A DNA stretch of 64,000 nt from Planctomycetota bacterium (GTDB lineage Bacteria > Planctomycetota > UBA8108 > JACQVS01), in assembly GCA_028280485.1 (NCBI GenBank), contig JANQLS010000140.1, positions 1 through 64,000 on the forward strand, written 5' to 3'. Positions 53,676-62,083 of the stretch are shown one piece after another. The notes under the pieces are model-generated. The model saw only the letters and a program-made list of their open reading frames with translations. It had not been told where the DNA came from and ran no database searches. A program made the translations under genes and the position numbers. The stretch's first letter is position 1, and every line of letters begins with the position of its first letter.

Positions 53676-54303
53676 CGAAGTCCCCCAACTTCTTTTCGAT
53701 CATCTCCATCGCATTCTGGTACTTGTAGCGCACTTGATCATAGCTGAGCGATATTTGGGTCGAGATATCTTTTAAAGAAAGTCCTTCGATAAATCGCAGC
53801 CGAACGATGAGTCGTTGCTCTTGGTCGGGAAGCTCTTCAATCACTTGGTGCACAATTTGGGCGTGCTCGTCGTGCCTTACAATGGAGCTGGGGGTCGGAG
53901 AGGAAGAAAATAAACTGGGAGTTCCTGGGCTTCGAGTAGAACTCGATGTGCCATCGAGTAAAGGAAATATCTTTTTTCCTTCTGGCTTTCGTTTTTTAGC
54001 TTGTCGATCTCGAACAGCGTTGAGTCCCAAGCGGCGAACGATTTGATCGATCCAAGAATTGAGCATGAGGCGGGTTTCTTCATCGTCAGCCCCACCTCTA
54101 AATTGATTTAGGTTTTCCCACGCTTTCAACCAAGCTTCTTGAACAAAATCGGATGTGCTCGAATCGCTATGCTCATAACTTGAGAACTGACTCGCTGAAT
54201 ACTTGATACGAGGTCTCAGTTCTTCGAGAAGCCTTTTGATGGCTTCTTGGTCACCTGATTTCGCTTGATCGATAATGTCTTGCAAGCCTTCGAATTCAGT
54301 CAT
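53665..54303 (-). CDS. ECF-type sigma factor paired with the kinase
   Basis: A 212-aa RNA polymerase sigma factor. Region 2 spans about residues 20-90 (DFVQEAWLKAWENLNQF) and region 4 about 150-205 (LPDQEQRLIVRLRFIEGLSLKDIS then a helix-turn-helix). A Ser/Thr/Pro-rich linker between them (about 118-140) is long and a possible target for the kinase encoded next. AAAGG lies 5-8 nt before the ATG at 54303. No anti-sigma factor is seen; in planctomycetes, ECF factors next to Ser/Thr kinases are thought to be controlled by phosphorylation. Confidence 0.9.
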   Translation of the reverse strand: MTEFEGLQDIIDQAKSGDQEAIKRLLEELRPRIKYSASQFSSYEHSDSSTSDFVQEAWLKAWENLNQFRGGADDEETRLMLNSWIDQIVRRLGLNAVRDRQAKKRKPEGKKIFPLLDGTSSSTRSPGTPSLFSSSPTPSSIVRHDEHAQIVHQVIEELPDQEQRLIVRLRFIEGLSLKDISTQISLSYDQVRYKYQNAMEMIEKKLGDFDVG

Positions 54304-54318
54304 TGTACCTTTGAATGA

Positions 54319-54340
54319 GTTCCTATTGAATAACAGGAAC
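54319..54340. repeat. Isolated MH1 first hairpin
   Basis: GTTCCT…AGGAAC with an inner TATTGAATAA-like loop; the same module as at 23784 and 1520. It sits just after the stop of the 2013-aa gene and 16 bp before the sigma-factor start, so it may separate the two transcripts. Confidence 0.7.
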
Positions 54341-54343
54341 GAG

Positions 54344-57300
54344 TTAGTTTTGCGACTGAGCTTCTTCCGCAAGAGCCCTAAAATAGGCCTCAACCAAAGC
54401 CTGGTATTTTATTGAAATCCCATCCCTGTGGCTTTTTAACAATTGTTTTTTAAGTTCGGAAGAAAGTTTCGCCCAATTTCCTTCTCCTAATTTACCAGAG
54501 AGTAAGAGATTTAATAACTCTTGATCGAATCCCTTTCCATCCGCATTCGGGTTACTTTGATTTAAATCATTATTGTTATTAGTACTCTGGCTTCCGGCAT
54601 TCTTTTGGGAGGATCCTTCCTGAGAAGATTTTCCCTGTTTTTCGCTCGATCCTTTAGAGCGCTCCATTTGAGAATTACGTTCTTGAGCCATCGCTTTTGA
54701 TTTTGATCGCAGGGCTTTAGCCAATGAGCGTACGGCCTGACTTTGGTGTTGAGTGGCCGATCGAGCAGAAGATCGATTCAAGGACTCCCGAGCTGAGCCC
54801 ATCTGAGTGAGAGCCTTGGCTTGAGATTCTGAACCAGCTCCAGCATTTTTTTCAGAATCACTTTTCATCTCGTTCGAATTTGATTTTTTCCCGGCTTTAA
54901 GCTGAAGCAAGAAAGACTCTATCAGCTTGATGACCTCATTGAGACGCGCTTCTAAAGTTTTGTTTGTGGATTGAGCCTTTTCAAAAGAAGTTCCGTCGCC
55001 GTTAAATATCTGGCCCCGTAACGAATTCATATGAACGATGACCTCAGAGCTCAATATTCTTTCTGCTTGAGCAATCGGCTCTATGGCTGGAATTTGCAAC
55101 AAACCTGAAGCTTTGATGGCAACCCTCAAAGAATCGGTCACGATGATGGTGGTTTCTTGAATCTGTCCTTGTTGGCCGTTGAACTCATCAATCTTGTTTT
55201 TATAAAACTCAATTCGATCCTCGGAAACATTTAAGAGGTTTTTCCAGGACCGTTCTAAATCTTTTAACTCAGAGTAATAGTCAATGTACACATTCAGCTG
55301 AGTTCGCTCTTTACCATTCAATTGAATCCAAGCGGTCAACGCCTCTTCAAGCCACCTTTGAGCTGAGGGCAGATCTCGAGTTTCTAATTTTTCGGCGGCC
55401 CAGGTCAGACGATCGGTAATCTTTATAAACTTAGATTTTAAATTCGCACTTTCAGTCACCGCGGCGTTCTCAAATTTGCGCGCCGTCAGGATGATACTTC
55501 TTCCAAGATCATCCAAGCGACGGGAGATCTGTCGTTCTTTAAACTTTTGTTCAACTTTGAATTTCTCTTTATTTTTAATAATTAGATCTAAATCTCGACG
55601 AAGCACTCTCAACTTTAAACCCAATTTTGCTTTGGCTTGGATATCAATTTCATCAATTTCTGATTGTTGAGCTGAGATCGAAATGATCTGTTTTCTAATA
55701 TTCAGTTCGCGCTCGCGGTAATCTTGACCTGTACGTTCACTCTGCTCGTTGAAGCTTTCCAATTTTCGGATTCTTAATCGAATCTCCCCTCTTAACTCTT
55801 CTAACTCTTTTAAAAGAGTTTGAGATTTTGAAAGAGAGGCTGGGGGAACGGCCTTTAGAGCTGGATGCGGTTCAAAATAAGCCTGAGATGTTTTCAAAGC
55901 GATCGCTTGAAGATCTTTACTTCCTTCCTTAAGGACGAAATGAAGATCTTGAGGCCTTTTAGATTCCGCTTGGTCGAGCCGGGAAATGGCTTGGAGCGTC
56001 TCATCGATGACCCTTTCACCCTCAAGAATCTGAGCTTTCTGATTGTTGGATAAGCTCGCACTAGACTGAGCTTGCTTCAAGCTTCCTTCAATAAGAACTT
56101 GCGCCTCAGCTTTCCAAGTCTTAAGAACTTTATATTTTTCCTCTTCCTCCGCTAAAAGCTGAACCCAAGCCTGATCCCATCTCTGCCCTAATACACTTTG
56201 TTCTTTTCGAACTTTAAGAAGCTCAAGGAGGGCTTGCTCCACCGCTTCTTTCATCGAGTTCTGGAGAGCTTTCTTGGTATGAGGAGAAGAGAGAACATTT
56301 TTGGCCAAAGCGTCTTCTACCTCTGATTGACCCTTTTTGAGGGAATCCAATTTTTCTTGATCGGGTGATCCGGATTCTTGAGCTTGCCCTAATTCTTTGG
56401 TCTGGTTTAAAAGCTCTAATTGCTTCTGGTAGAAACCAGCCAGGGTCTTGAGTTCTTCGTATTTTTGATTGAGTTCTTCCTCAATTCCTAATTGGTCCTC
56501 CATCTTCTGTCGTACATTATCCGCTTCATTTTGCCCTCCCTCCTCTTGGGCTTGGAAAAATTCAAGGAGTAGTTCCAATCTCTCAACTCGGATGCCTTGA
56601 AGCTCGGTTGCTTTCGCTAAACTTTTGTTAAAGTTTTCTCCCTCACTCACCGTCGCCGCGATTAAAAACGCGTCAGGGCCCGGAAATTCCATTTCGAGCC
56701 ACTTCACGGCGACATCGAAGCTTCGCATTTGTACTAAGGACTGGGGATCTTCGATCTGAAGGCTGGAAGCCTCATGCGAAAATCGCTCGCGCAATCCATC
56801 TAAAGAAGTCGCCGCCAACAATTCTGATTGGAGCAAAGCATCGGAAGAAAACTCGATTTTCTTTTCGATCACCTTCTGAGTGGCATCAAGGGCAGATTTA
56901 GATAGAGTCAATGCTTCTTGAATTTGTGAAATCAAACTGGGGGCTAAAGATCGCAGACGCTCCCGTGCTTGATGAATCTGGGGCACTTCTTTGAATTCTA
57001 AATCGCGAAGAGCATGGGCGACTTCAGAAATGGATTCAACGATTTTGGCTTGTTGTAGCGAATCGAAGGGATAGCTGTTTCGTTCGCGATCCCGATAAAG
57101 GCGGCTCAGGCGAGTCGATTCGAGTTTTTTAATGACATCCTCTAACCTCAAATCGAGTTCTTTGATCTGTCGATCTTTCGAAAGCTGAGCGACCACCTTC
57201 ACTTCATTCAATAGGTCTCGAAATTGAAGCTTCGCATGTTTTGCCCAAAGAAGAGATCCTGCGACAGATTTCTTTTCCAGTTGTTCCAAAACTTCGCTGT

Positions 57301-60300
57301 AATCAGCAAGAAACGCAAGGCGATGTGAAACTTCTAAAATAGAGTAAGCCTCATAAGCCTGTTGCAAATTCTCTACTTGTTTATTAACCATCCCTGACGA
57401 GGTCTTCTCTCCCCAATCAGTTATCAGTTTTTCTAACAAGGTTAAATTAGGACTGAATCGGGCTTCTGCAAGTTTTTGAACAGAGTAAATCGAAGTGAAA
57501 ATTGCGGGTAAACTTTGAGATTTCTCGATGATCTTTGAAAGCAACAAAACATCGGTCGATTGCTTCAAACGATTCGTGCCTAAAGCTCCAATTTCACGTT
57601 GAAGGGCACCTAAATAGGCGCTTAAGCGAACTTTCCCGGTTTCAGTTAATGTCAATCGAGAATGAGTTTTTCCGGGGTGGCTAAAAATCTTTTTAAGATC
57701 GGACAAGGGCAGAGCATCGGGTAGCTTGATCCTCGCAGCTTTTATCTCATCTTGAGTCTTGACGAGGGCTTGACCAATAGATTGCTCAATGTCGGTGAGA
57801 GACTTTGCGATCAATTGAGTTTCCTGAGCGTAGCCCGGAAGGAAGGCCCACCAATTCTTTCGAATCTTTTGTGGCTGATCTTTTAGATATTCTTCTAATG
57901 AAGAAAGCGCTTCCGTATTGCGGTCGAATCCCGTTAAAAAATCCCGCCAGGCTAAAAGGTCCTTTTGAGACGGGCCTTGAGGGATTTTTAGCTCTAATCC
58001 CGTCAAGTCTCGGGTAAAAGGATCGAGTACTTCTAACCAACCCGACGTACCTCCTTCGATTGGAAATTTTTTAAACACGGACAAAGCCAGTTCAATTTCC
58101 TTACCGAATGCCTCCAGACGAAGCTTAAGTTGATTTTTTTGCTTAGGATCGTTTTCCTTCGAGCTTAATAATTCAAAGTCATTTCGGATGGTTTCCACAA
58201 TGGGCGTCAGCCCCTGAAAATACTTTTGGTTTAAAAGATTTTGAAAAACTAAAACCGGTACTTGTTCGCTCACGGTCCTGAGCTTGTACTGGCCTTGCCC
58301 CCAGCGTTCACTCGCGATTTGAAAAACGCCGGCAAGCCCGCCCGAACCGAAGGCCCCCCGATTTTCACTGGGTTGATCGATAACTGAGTACTCTTCCTTC
58401 AACAGTAAGAACGTGGGCTCCCAATCTTTCATTAAAACATGATCGAGCAGCGATTGGGCGAGCTTCAAATCTTCTTGATGGCGAGGTTGATAGGAGCCTT
58501 GAGACTGAGCCCCCAGTTTCCTCGACAAGTTTTTTGAAGACTTGAGTAAGACTTGAGCCACTTGAAGCCACTTATCCATTTTGACTTTTATAATAGCTTT
58601 AGGTCGACCTCGACGTGCATCTGCCAAAAGAGAATTCAAGGAAAGTAATAACTTTTGACCTTCCTTTTGTTGAGTGTGAAGCCCCTTGAGTAACTGAAAG
58701 AGTTGATCAAAGCGCTGATCTTCGAAAGTGTCTTCGCGGCGATTACTGATGATGATTTTATGGGCTTGAGAAGTTGTGACGGTGCCCCTTAAATCTCTAG
58801 CTTGGTAAACCAGCTCGACTTGACTTCCGTCAGTGAGTTCCAACAAGGACAAATCTAAGTGAGCCTCAAAACGAGCGTGAAGTTCACCGTTGAGTTTTTT
58901 GATTTCGCGAAAGTGGGGATCATTTCCTTCGACCGTGATTTTTTCCCAAAAGGAATCCAAGCCCACCGCATCTTCAGCTTTGAGCTCGACAGGGAGGGTG
59001 GCATTCGAACCCACCAGGCTTAAATGGGGAGGTTGAAGCACTTCCAGCTGAGGAGGGGCGTCGACATCCACTCGAATGGAATGATCAGGATGCCACACAT
59101 TTTTAAATTCAGTTTCGGCCGAAACTAAGTGAACGTTGTAGTGACCCGGTTTTTCAAGGATGATTCTCTCGATCGTTGCGGCTTCTTCTTCCACAACCAT
59201 TGGCAGAATTTTTTCTTCTTCCCCTTCGAGAAAAAGATGAAGGCTCGCTTCCTTTAAAGGCTGATCTGCCTTCAAGATCAGCTTAGCTTGACTGCCCTGT
59301 AAAGCCGCGAGGTCTCCGTGATCTTCAGTAGCTTGAGCGACTTGGGCTCCTCCCAAATAATCGGGTTGAAAAATCTCTTTGTTGTAAGAAAGAACTCGAG
59401 GCCGAGGAAAGACCTTCACTTCAAAGGAAGCGCTCTGAGCCCCCTTGGAATGAACTGTTCCTTTTATCGATGACTGAAGCCGAGTTAAGGTGGTTTGGAA
59501 GCGTCGAACCTCCGCTTGAGGAGAATCATCTAAAACCGGTAAAAGCTGAATTTCACCGTGACTCTGCCCCTTGGAGATTAAGTTTTCTCCCTGAGCAAAG
59601 TGATGCTGAACTTCCTCCTGAACGTTCGTCACCTCCCATTCCAGTCGACATTCCTCGACGGACTTTCCCTTCACCAAAACTGAAAGCAATAGATCATCGC
59701 CAGAGGGAAAGAGAGAAGGAATATTTTCAAGTTCAATCTGTGCTGAACGGCTCTTCGCCCAATCGGAATGAGGTGCGAAGATGTGGACCAGTCGGGAGGA
59801 ATATTCGATGCTCGGTAAAAAAGTGAGAACGAGGTTGGCTACAAGTCCCACCACTAAAATTTTCACTGCCCAGTTCAACTGAGGGGTGCGCCAGGGAAAG
59901 AGCTCCTGAGGAAGAAGAGTTTGAGCTAATTGCCCGGCTCGATCTTGGAGTTGCGAACGAAAGGCTGGAGAATCGCCTGAAGCCGTTTGAATCCCAAAGG
60001 GAAGCTCATAAGCGGCGAGTAAAAATCCAGAACACTCTTCCTTCTTCGACTCAGCCGTACGCAGGAAGAAGGCCTTTGAGAGCGGCCAAACCCACACCCT
60101 GAGGCTAAATGCGATCAAGGTGATGAGAATGGGAGAAATCACCAAGGTCCAAGCGATGGCGGCGGGAAGAGATTCTTGACTGAAGAGTTGGTCTAATCCC
60201 AGGATAAAGGGAACTAGACAAAGGAGAGAGCTGAGCCCAAAAAGCAAAGCCGTTAAAAACCAGCGTGCGCGCCAACGACCTTCTAACCGTTGGCAAGCGT

Positions 60301-60385
60301 CTAAAAGACGAGGGTCGACACCCTCTTCTTTCTCTCTACCTAAATCTCGGTTTTGATCTGTGATTTGAGTAGAAGAAGAGTTCAT
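54344..60385 (-). CDS. Giant membrane-anchored coiled-coil protein, DUF4175-like
   Basis: A 2013-aa protein. Two or three membrane helices at the N-terminus (about 43-68, 76-98, 172-192) are followed by a beta-rich domain (about 210-560) and then about 1250 residues of long helices with heptad character, as in DUF4175 proteins. The C-terminus is a Ser/Gln/Asn/Lys-rich low-complexity run (about 1830-1950) and a final helical cap. GAGGG lies 3-4 nt before the ATG. Function is unknown; the layout suits an envelope-spanning structural or mechanical role. It follows the propeller gene by 26 bp and precedes the sigma factor. Confidence 0.75.
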   Translation of the reverse strand: MNSSSTQITDQNRDLGREKEEGVDPRLLDACQRLEGRWRARWFLTALLFGLSSLLCLVPFILGLDQLFSQESLPAAIAWTLVISPILITLIAFSLRVWVWPLSKAFFLRTAESKKEECSGFLLAAYELPFGIQTASGDSPAFRSQLQDRAGQLAQTLLPQELFPWRTPQLNWAVKILVVGLVANLVLTFLPSIEYSSRLVHIFAPHSDWAKSRSAQIELENIPSLFPSGDDLLLSVLVKGKSVEECRLEWEVTNVQEEVQHHFAQGENLISKGQSHGEIQLLPVLDDSPQAEVRRFQTTLTRLQSSIKGTVHSKGAQSASFEVKVFPRPRVLSYNKEIFQPDYLGGAQVAQATEDHGDLAALQGSQAKLILKADQPLKEASLHLFLEGEEEKILPMVVEEEAATIERIILEKPGHYNVHLVSAETEFKNVWHPDHSIRVDVDAPPQLEVLQPPHLSLVGSNATLPVELKAEDAVGLDSFWEKITVEGNDPHFREIKKLNGELHARFEAHLDLSLLELTDGSQVELVYQARDLRGTVTTSQAHKIIISNRREDTFEDQRFDQLFQLLKGLHTQQKEGQKLLLSLNSLLADARRGRPKAIIKVKMDKWLQVAQVLLKSSKNLSRKLGAQSQGSYQPRHQEDLKLAQSLLDHVLMKDWEPTFLLLKEEYSVIDQPSENRGAFGSGGLAGVFQIASERWGQGQYKLRTVSEQVPVLVFQNLLNQKYFQGLTPIVETIRNDFELLSSKENDPKQKNQLKLRLEAFGKEIELALSVFKKFPIEGGTSGWLEVLDPFTRDLTGLELKIPQGPSQKDLLAWRDFLTGFDRNTEALSSLEEYLKDQPQKIRKNWWAFLPGYAQETQLIAKSLTDIEQSIGQALVKTQDEIKAARIKLPDALPLSDLKKIFSHPGKTHSRLTLTETGKVRLSAYLGALQREIGALGTNRLKQSTDVLLLSKIIEKSQSLPAIFTSIYSVQKLAEARFSPNLTLLEKLITDWGEKTSSGMVNKQVENLQQAYEAYSILEVSHRLAFLADYSEVLEQLEKKSVAGSLLWAKHAKLQFRDLLNEVKVVAQLSKDRQIKELDLRLEDVIKKLESTRLSRLYRDRERNSYPFDSLQQAKIVESISEVAHALRDLEFKEVPQIHQARERLRSLAPSLISQIQEALTLSKSALDATQKVIEKKIEFSSDALLQSELLAATSLDGLRERFSHEASSLQIEDPQSLVQMRSFDVAVKWLEMEFPGPDAFLIAATVSEGENFNKSLAKATELQGIRVERLELLLEFFQAQEEGGQNEADNVRQKMEDQLGIEEELNQKYEELKTLAGFYQKQLELLNQTKELGQAQESGSPDQEKLDSLKKGQSEVEDALAKNVLSSPHTKKALQNSMKEAVEQALLELLKVRKEQSVLGQRWDQAWVQLLAEEEEKYKVLKTWKAEAQVLIEGSLKQAQSSASLSNNQKAQILEGERVIDETLQAISRLDQAESKRPQDLHFVLKEGSKDLQAIALKTSQAYFEPHPALKAVPPASLSKSQTLLKELEELRGEIRLRIRKLESFNEQSERTGQDYRERELNIRKQIISISAQQSEIDEIDIQAKAKLGLKLRVLRRDLDLIIKNKEKFKVEQKFKERQISRRLDDLGRSIILTARKFENAAVTESANLKSKFIKITDRLTWAAEKLETRDLPSAQRWLEEALTAWIQLNGKERTQLNVYIDYYSELKDLERSWKNLLNVSEDRIEFYKNKIDEFNGQQGQIQETTIIVTDSLRVAIKASGLLQIPAIEPIAQAERILSSEVIVHMNSLRGQIFNGDGTSFEKAQSTNKTLEARLNEVIKLIESFLLQLKAGKKSNSNEMKSDSEKNAGAGSESQAKALTQMGSARESLNRSSARSATQHQSQAVRSLAKALRSKSKAMAQERNSQMERSKGSSEKQGKSSQEGSSQKNAGSQSTNNNNDLNQSNPNADGKGFDQELLNLLLSGKLGEGNWAKLSSELKKQLLKSHRDGISIKYQALVEAYFRALAEEAQSQN

Positions 60386-60411
60386 CGACCCTCGGTAAGA
60401 AAATTAAATTA

Positions 60412-62010
60412 CTACTGCGGAATATGGAAGAGCGTATAGTAAGCCATATCGTGAAGCAAAGGCGCTCCTTTATTAGAACGTACTCCAGGGGCGTGGAGTT
60501 CGTGAATATGACCCACTTTTCTTCCATCAACTTTTAAAGTTACGGACTTCCCGTCTTCTCCCACTTCGACACCCGTGATGGTGGCTGTAGAATGATCGAC
60601 TTCGGGACTGCCGTAATTGCTCTGATAGACGTAAGTGTAAGTCTTTAAAGTATAAGAATCTACCTTTCCAGCCGCCTCTTTATCAATCGGCTGAGTGAAG
60701 GTCAATTTGAAGCCATCTTTCGTGACTTTCATCTCATGAACTTCGAAGGGCACTTTCCCGGTCCAAACCAATCGCTCTAGTGCGTAGGGACGCCCGCCGA
60801 CTGATCCCCAACCTCGACTGGTACCGCCGACAAAGAATGAACCATCGGGAGCTTGAACGATGGGAACGTTCCCCGACTTGAATCCCTTTCTGAAGGGGAT
60901 ACAAGCGCCTTGGTAGTAACCATTCACCTTTTCAAGAACGACTCGCATAACCGTCGAGTGAGTTTGATCGCAAACAAACATCTGGTTTTTGAAAGGACCA
61001 AACTTCCCATTCGATTTGTCGGTGACGATACCACTGGCGGACTTACCCATTTTGTTATAGGGAAAGAAAATCGCTGGGGTCATCAACTTAGGAATCTTGG
61101 GCTTTTCGATGTGCCAACGACTTCCACTCTTGGGATCTTGCGGGCGAGGCCCCATGTTGGGTGCTTGGTCGTACCATTTGTTTCCTCCAGGATGACCCAT
61201 GAAGTACCCAGGGCGAAGTTCGCGCAAAATAGACGTTCCATTCCAGGGTCCTTGATTATCGGTGAAAAACATCTCTCCGAGATGGTTTTGGCCGATTCCC
61301 CCGGGAGATCGCACGCCACTCGTCGTGGGGATACACTCTCCTTCAGGAGTCACTCTGACACACCAACCTCGGAAGAGAACGTTACTTGAGAAGGACCCGG
61401 TTAAACACAGGACGATCCAAATATCGCCATTCTTATCAAACTTCGAACTGAATGCGTATTCGTGGTAGTCCCCATTGATTTCCCAACCGTCACTTATTGT
61501 TTCAAAGAGATCTCCAGTGCCATCGCCGTCTTCATCTTTGATACGAGTCAACTCTCCGCGCTGAACTACGTAGATCCATTCGTCTTTACTGACGATACCT
61601 AAAGTCTCGTGGAGACCACTGGCATAAAGGGTATGTTTCGCACTGTAAGGTGGCTTACCGTAAGCCCCATCGATAACCCAGATGTCACCCAAGCGAGTAC
61701 AGACGGCGACCTTTCCGTTCTTGAGGGGCTCGATGCCACCTGGCTCATACTGAATACCTTCAGGAAGAGGCAGAGTGAGGATTCGGTAATACTCATCTTC
61801 TTTAGTACGGGGAAAATCAGTATCCAGCTGGTATTCCAATAGAGCGGTAATCTCTTTGGACACCGTGAGATGATTTTTTAATGTCGCCGTCCGAGTAGCG
61901 TCTCGAGTTTCTTTGAGAACGTACTTCAGTTTTTCGGGGGCTTCATCCGCTGAAACTAAAACTTGGCTCAGAAGAATAAGAGCCAACAGTGATCTAACGA
62001 GAGTTTTCAT
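60412..62010 (-). CDS. Secreted propeller protein of sugar-dehydrogenase type
   Basis: A 532-aa protein with a signal peptide (MKTLVRSLLALILLSQVLVSA). It is a six-bladed propeller (about 85-430) of the soluble glucose/sorbosone dehydrogenase-like class often seen in planctomycetes beside cytochrome c genes: GGIEPLKNGKVAVCTRLGDIW, DEDGDGTGDLF, RSPGGIGQNHLGEMFFTDNQG, VQAPDGSFFVGGT. A C-terminal beta-sandwich (about 440-532) follows. A cofactor is not proven. Only 26 bp separate it from the 2013-aa gene, and the cytochrome gene ends 73 bp upstream, so the three are likely one transcription unit. Confidence 0.82.
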   Translation of the reverse strand: MKTLVRSLLALILLSQVLVSADEAPEKLKYVLKETRDATRTATLKNHLTVSKEITALLEYQLDTDFPRTKEDEYYRILTLPLPEGIQYEPGGIEPLKNGKVAVCTRLGDIWVIDGAYGKPPYSAKHTLYASGLHETLGIVSKDEWIYVVQRGELTRIKDEDGDGTGDLFETISDGWEINGDYHEYAFSSKFDKNGDIWIVLCLTGSFSSNVLFRGWCVRVTPEGECIPTTSGVRSPGGIGQNHLGEMFFTDNQGPWNGTSILRELRPGYFMGHPGGNKWYDQAPNMGPRPQDPKSGSRWHIEKPKIPKLMTPAIFFPYNKMGKSASGIVTDKSNGKFGPFKNQMFVCDQTHSTVMRVVLEKVNGYYQGACIPFRKGFKSGNVPIVQAPDGSFFVGGTSRGWGSVGGRPYALERLVWTGKVPFEVHEMKVTKDGFKLTFTQPIDKEAAGKVDSYTLKTYTYVYQSNYGSPEVDHSTATITGVEVGEDGKSVTLKVDGRKVGHIHELHAPGVRSNKGAPLLHDMAYYTLFHIPQ

Positions 62011-62083
62011 TTTTTGATTCTTTCAGTTTGTGATTCAAGTGGAGGCTCGATCTAAAAACGGATCGAGGGAAAAAGCTAAAGGA

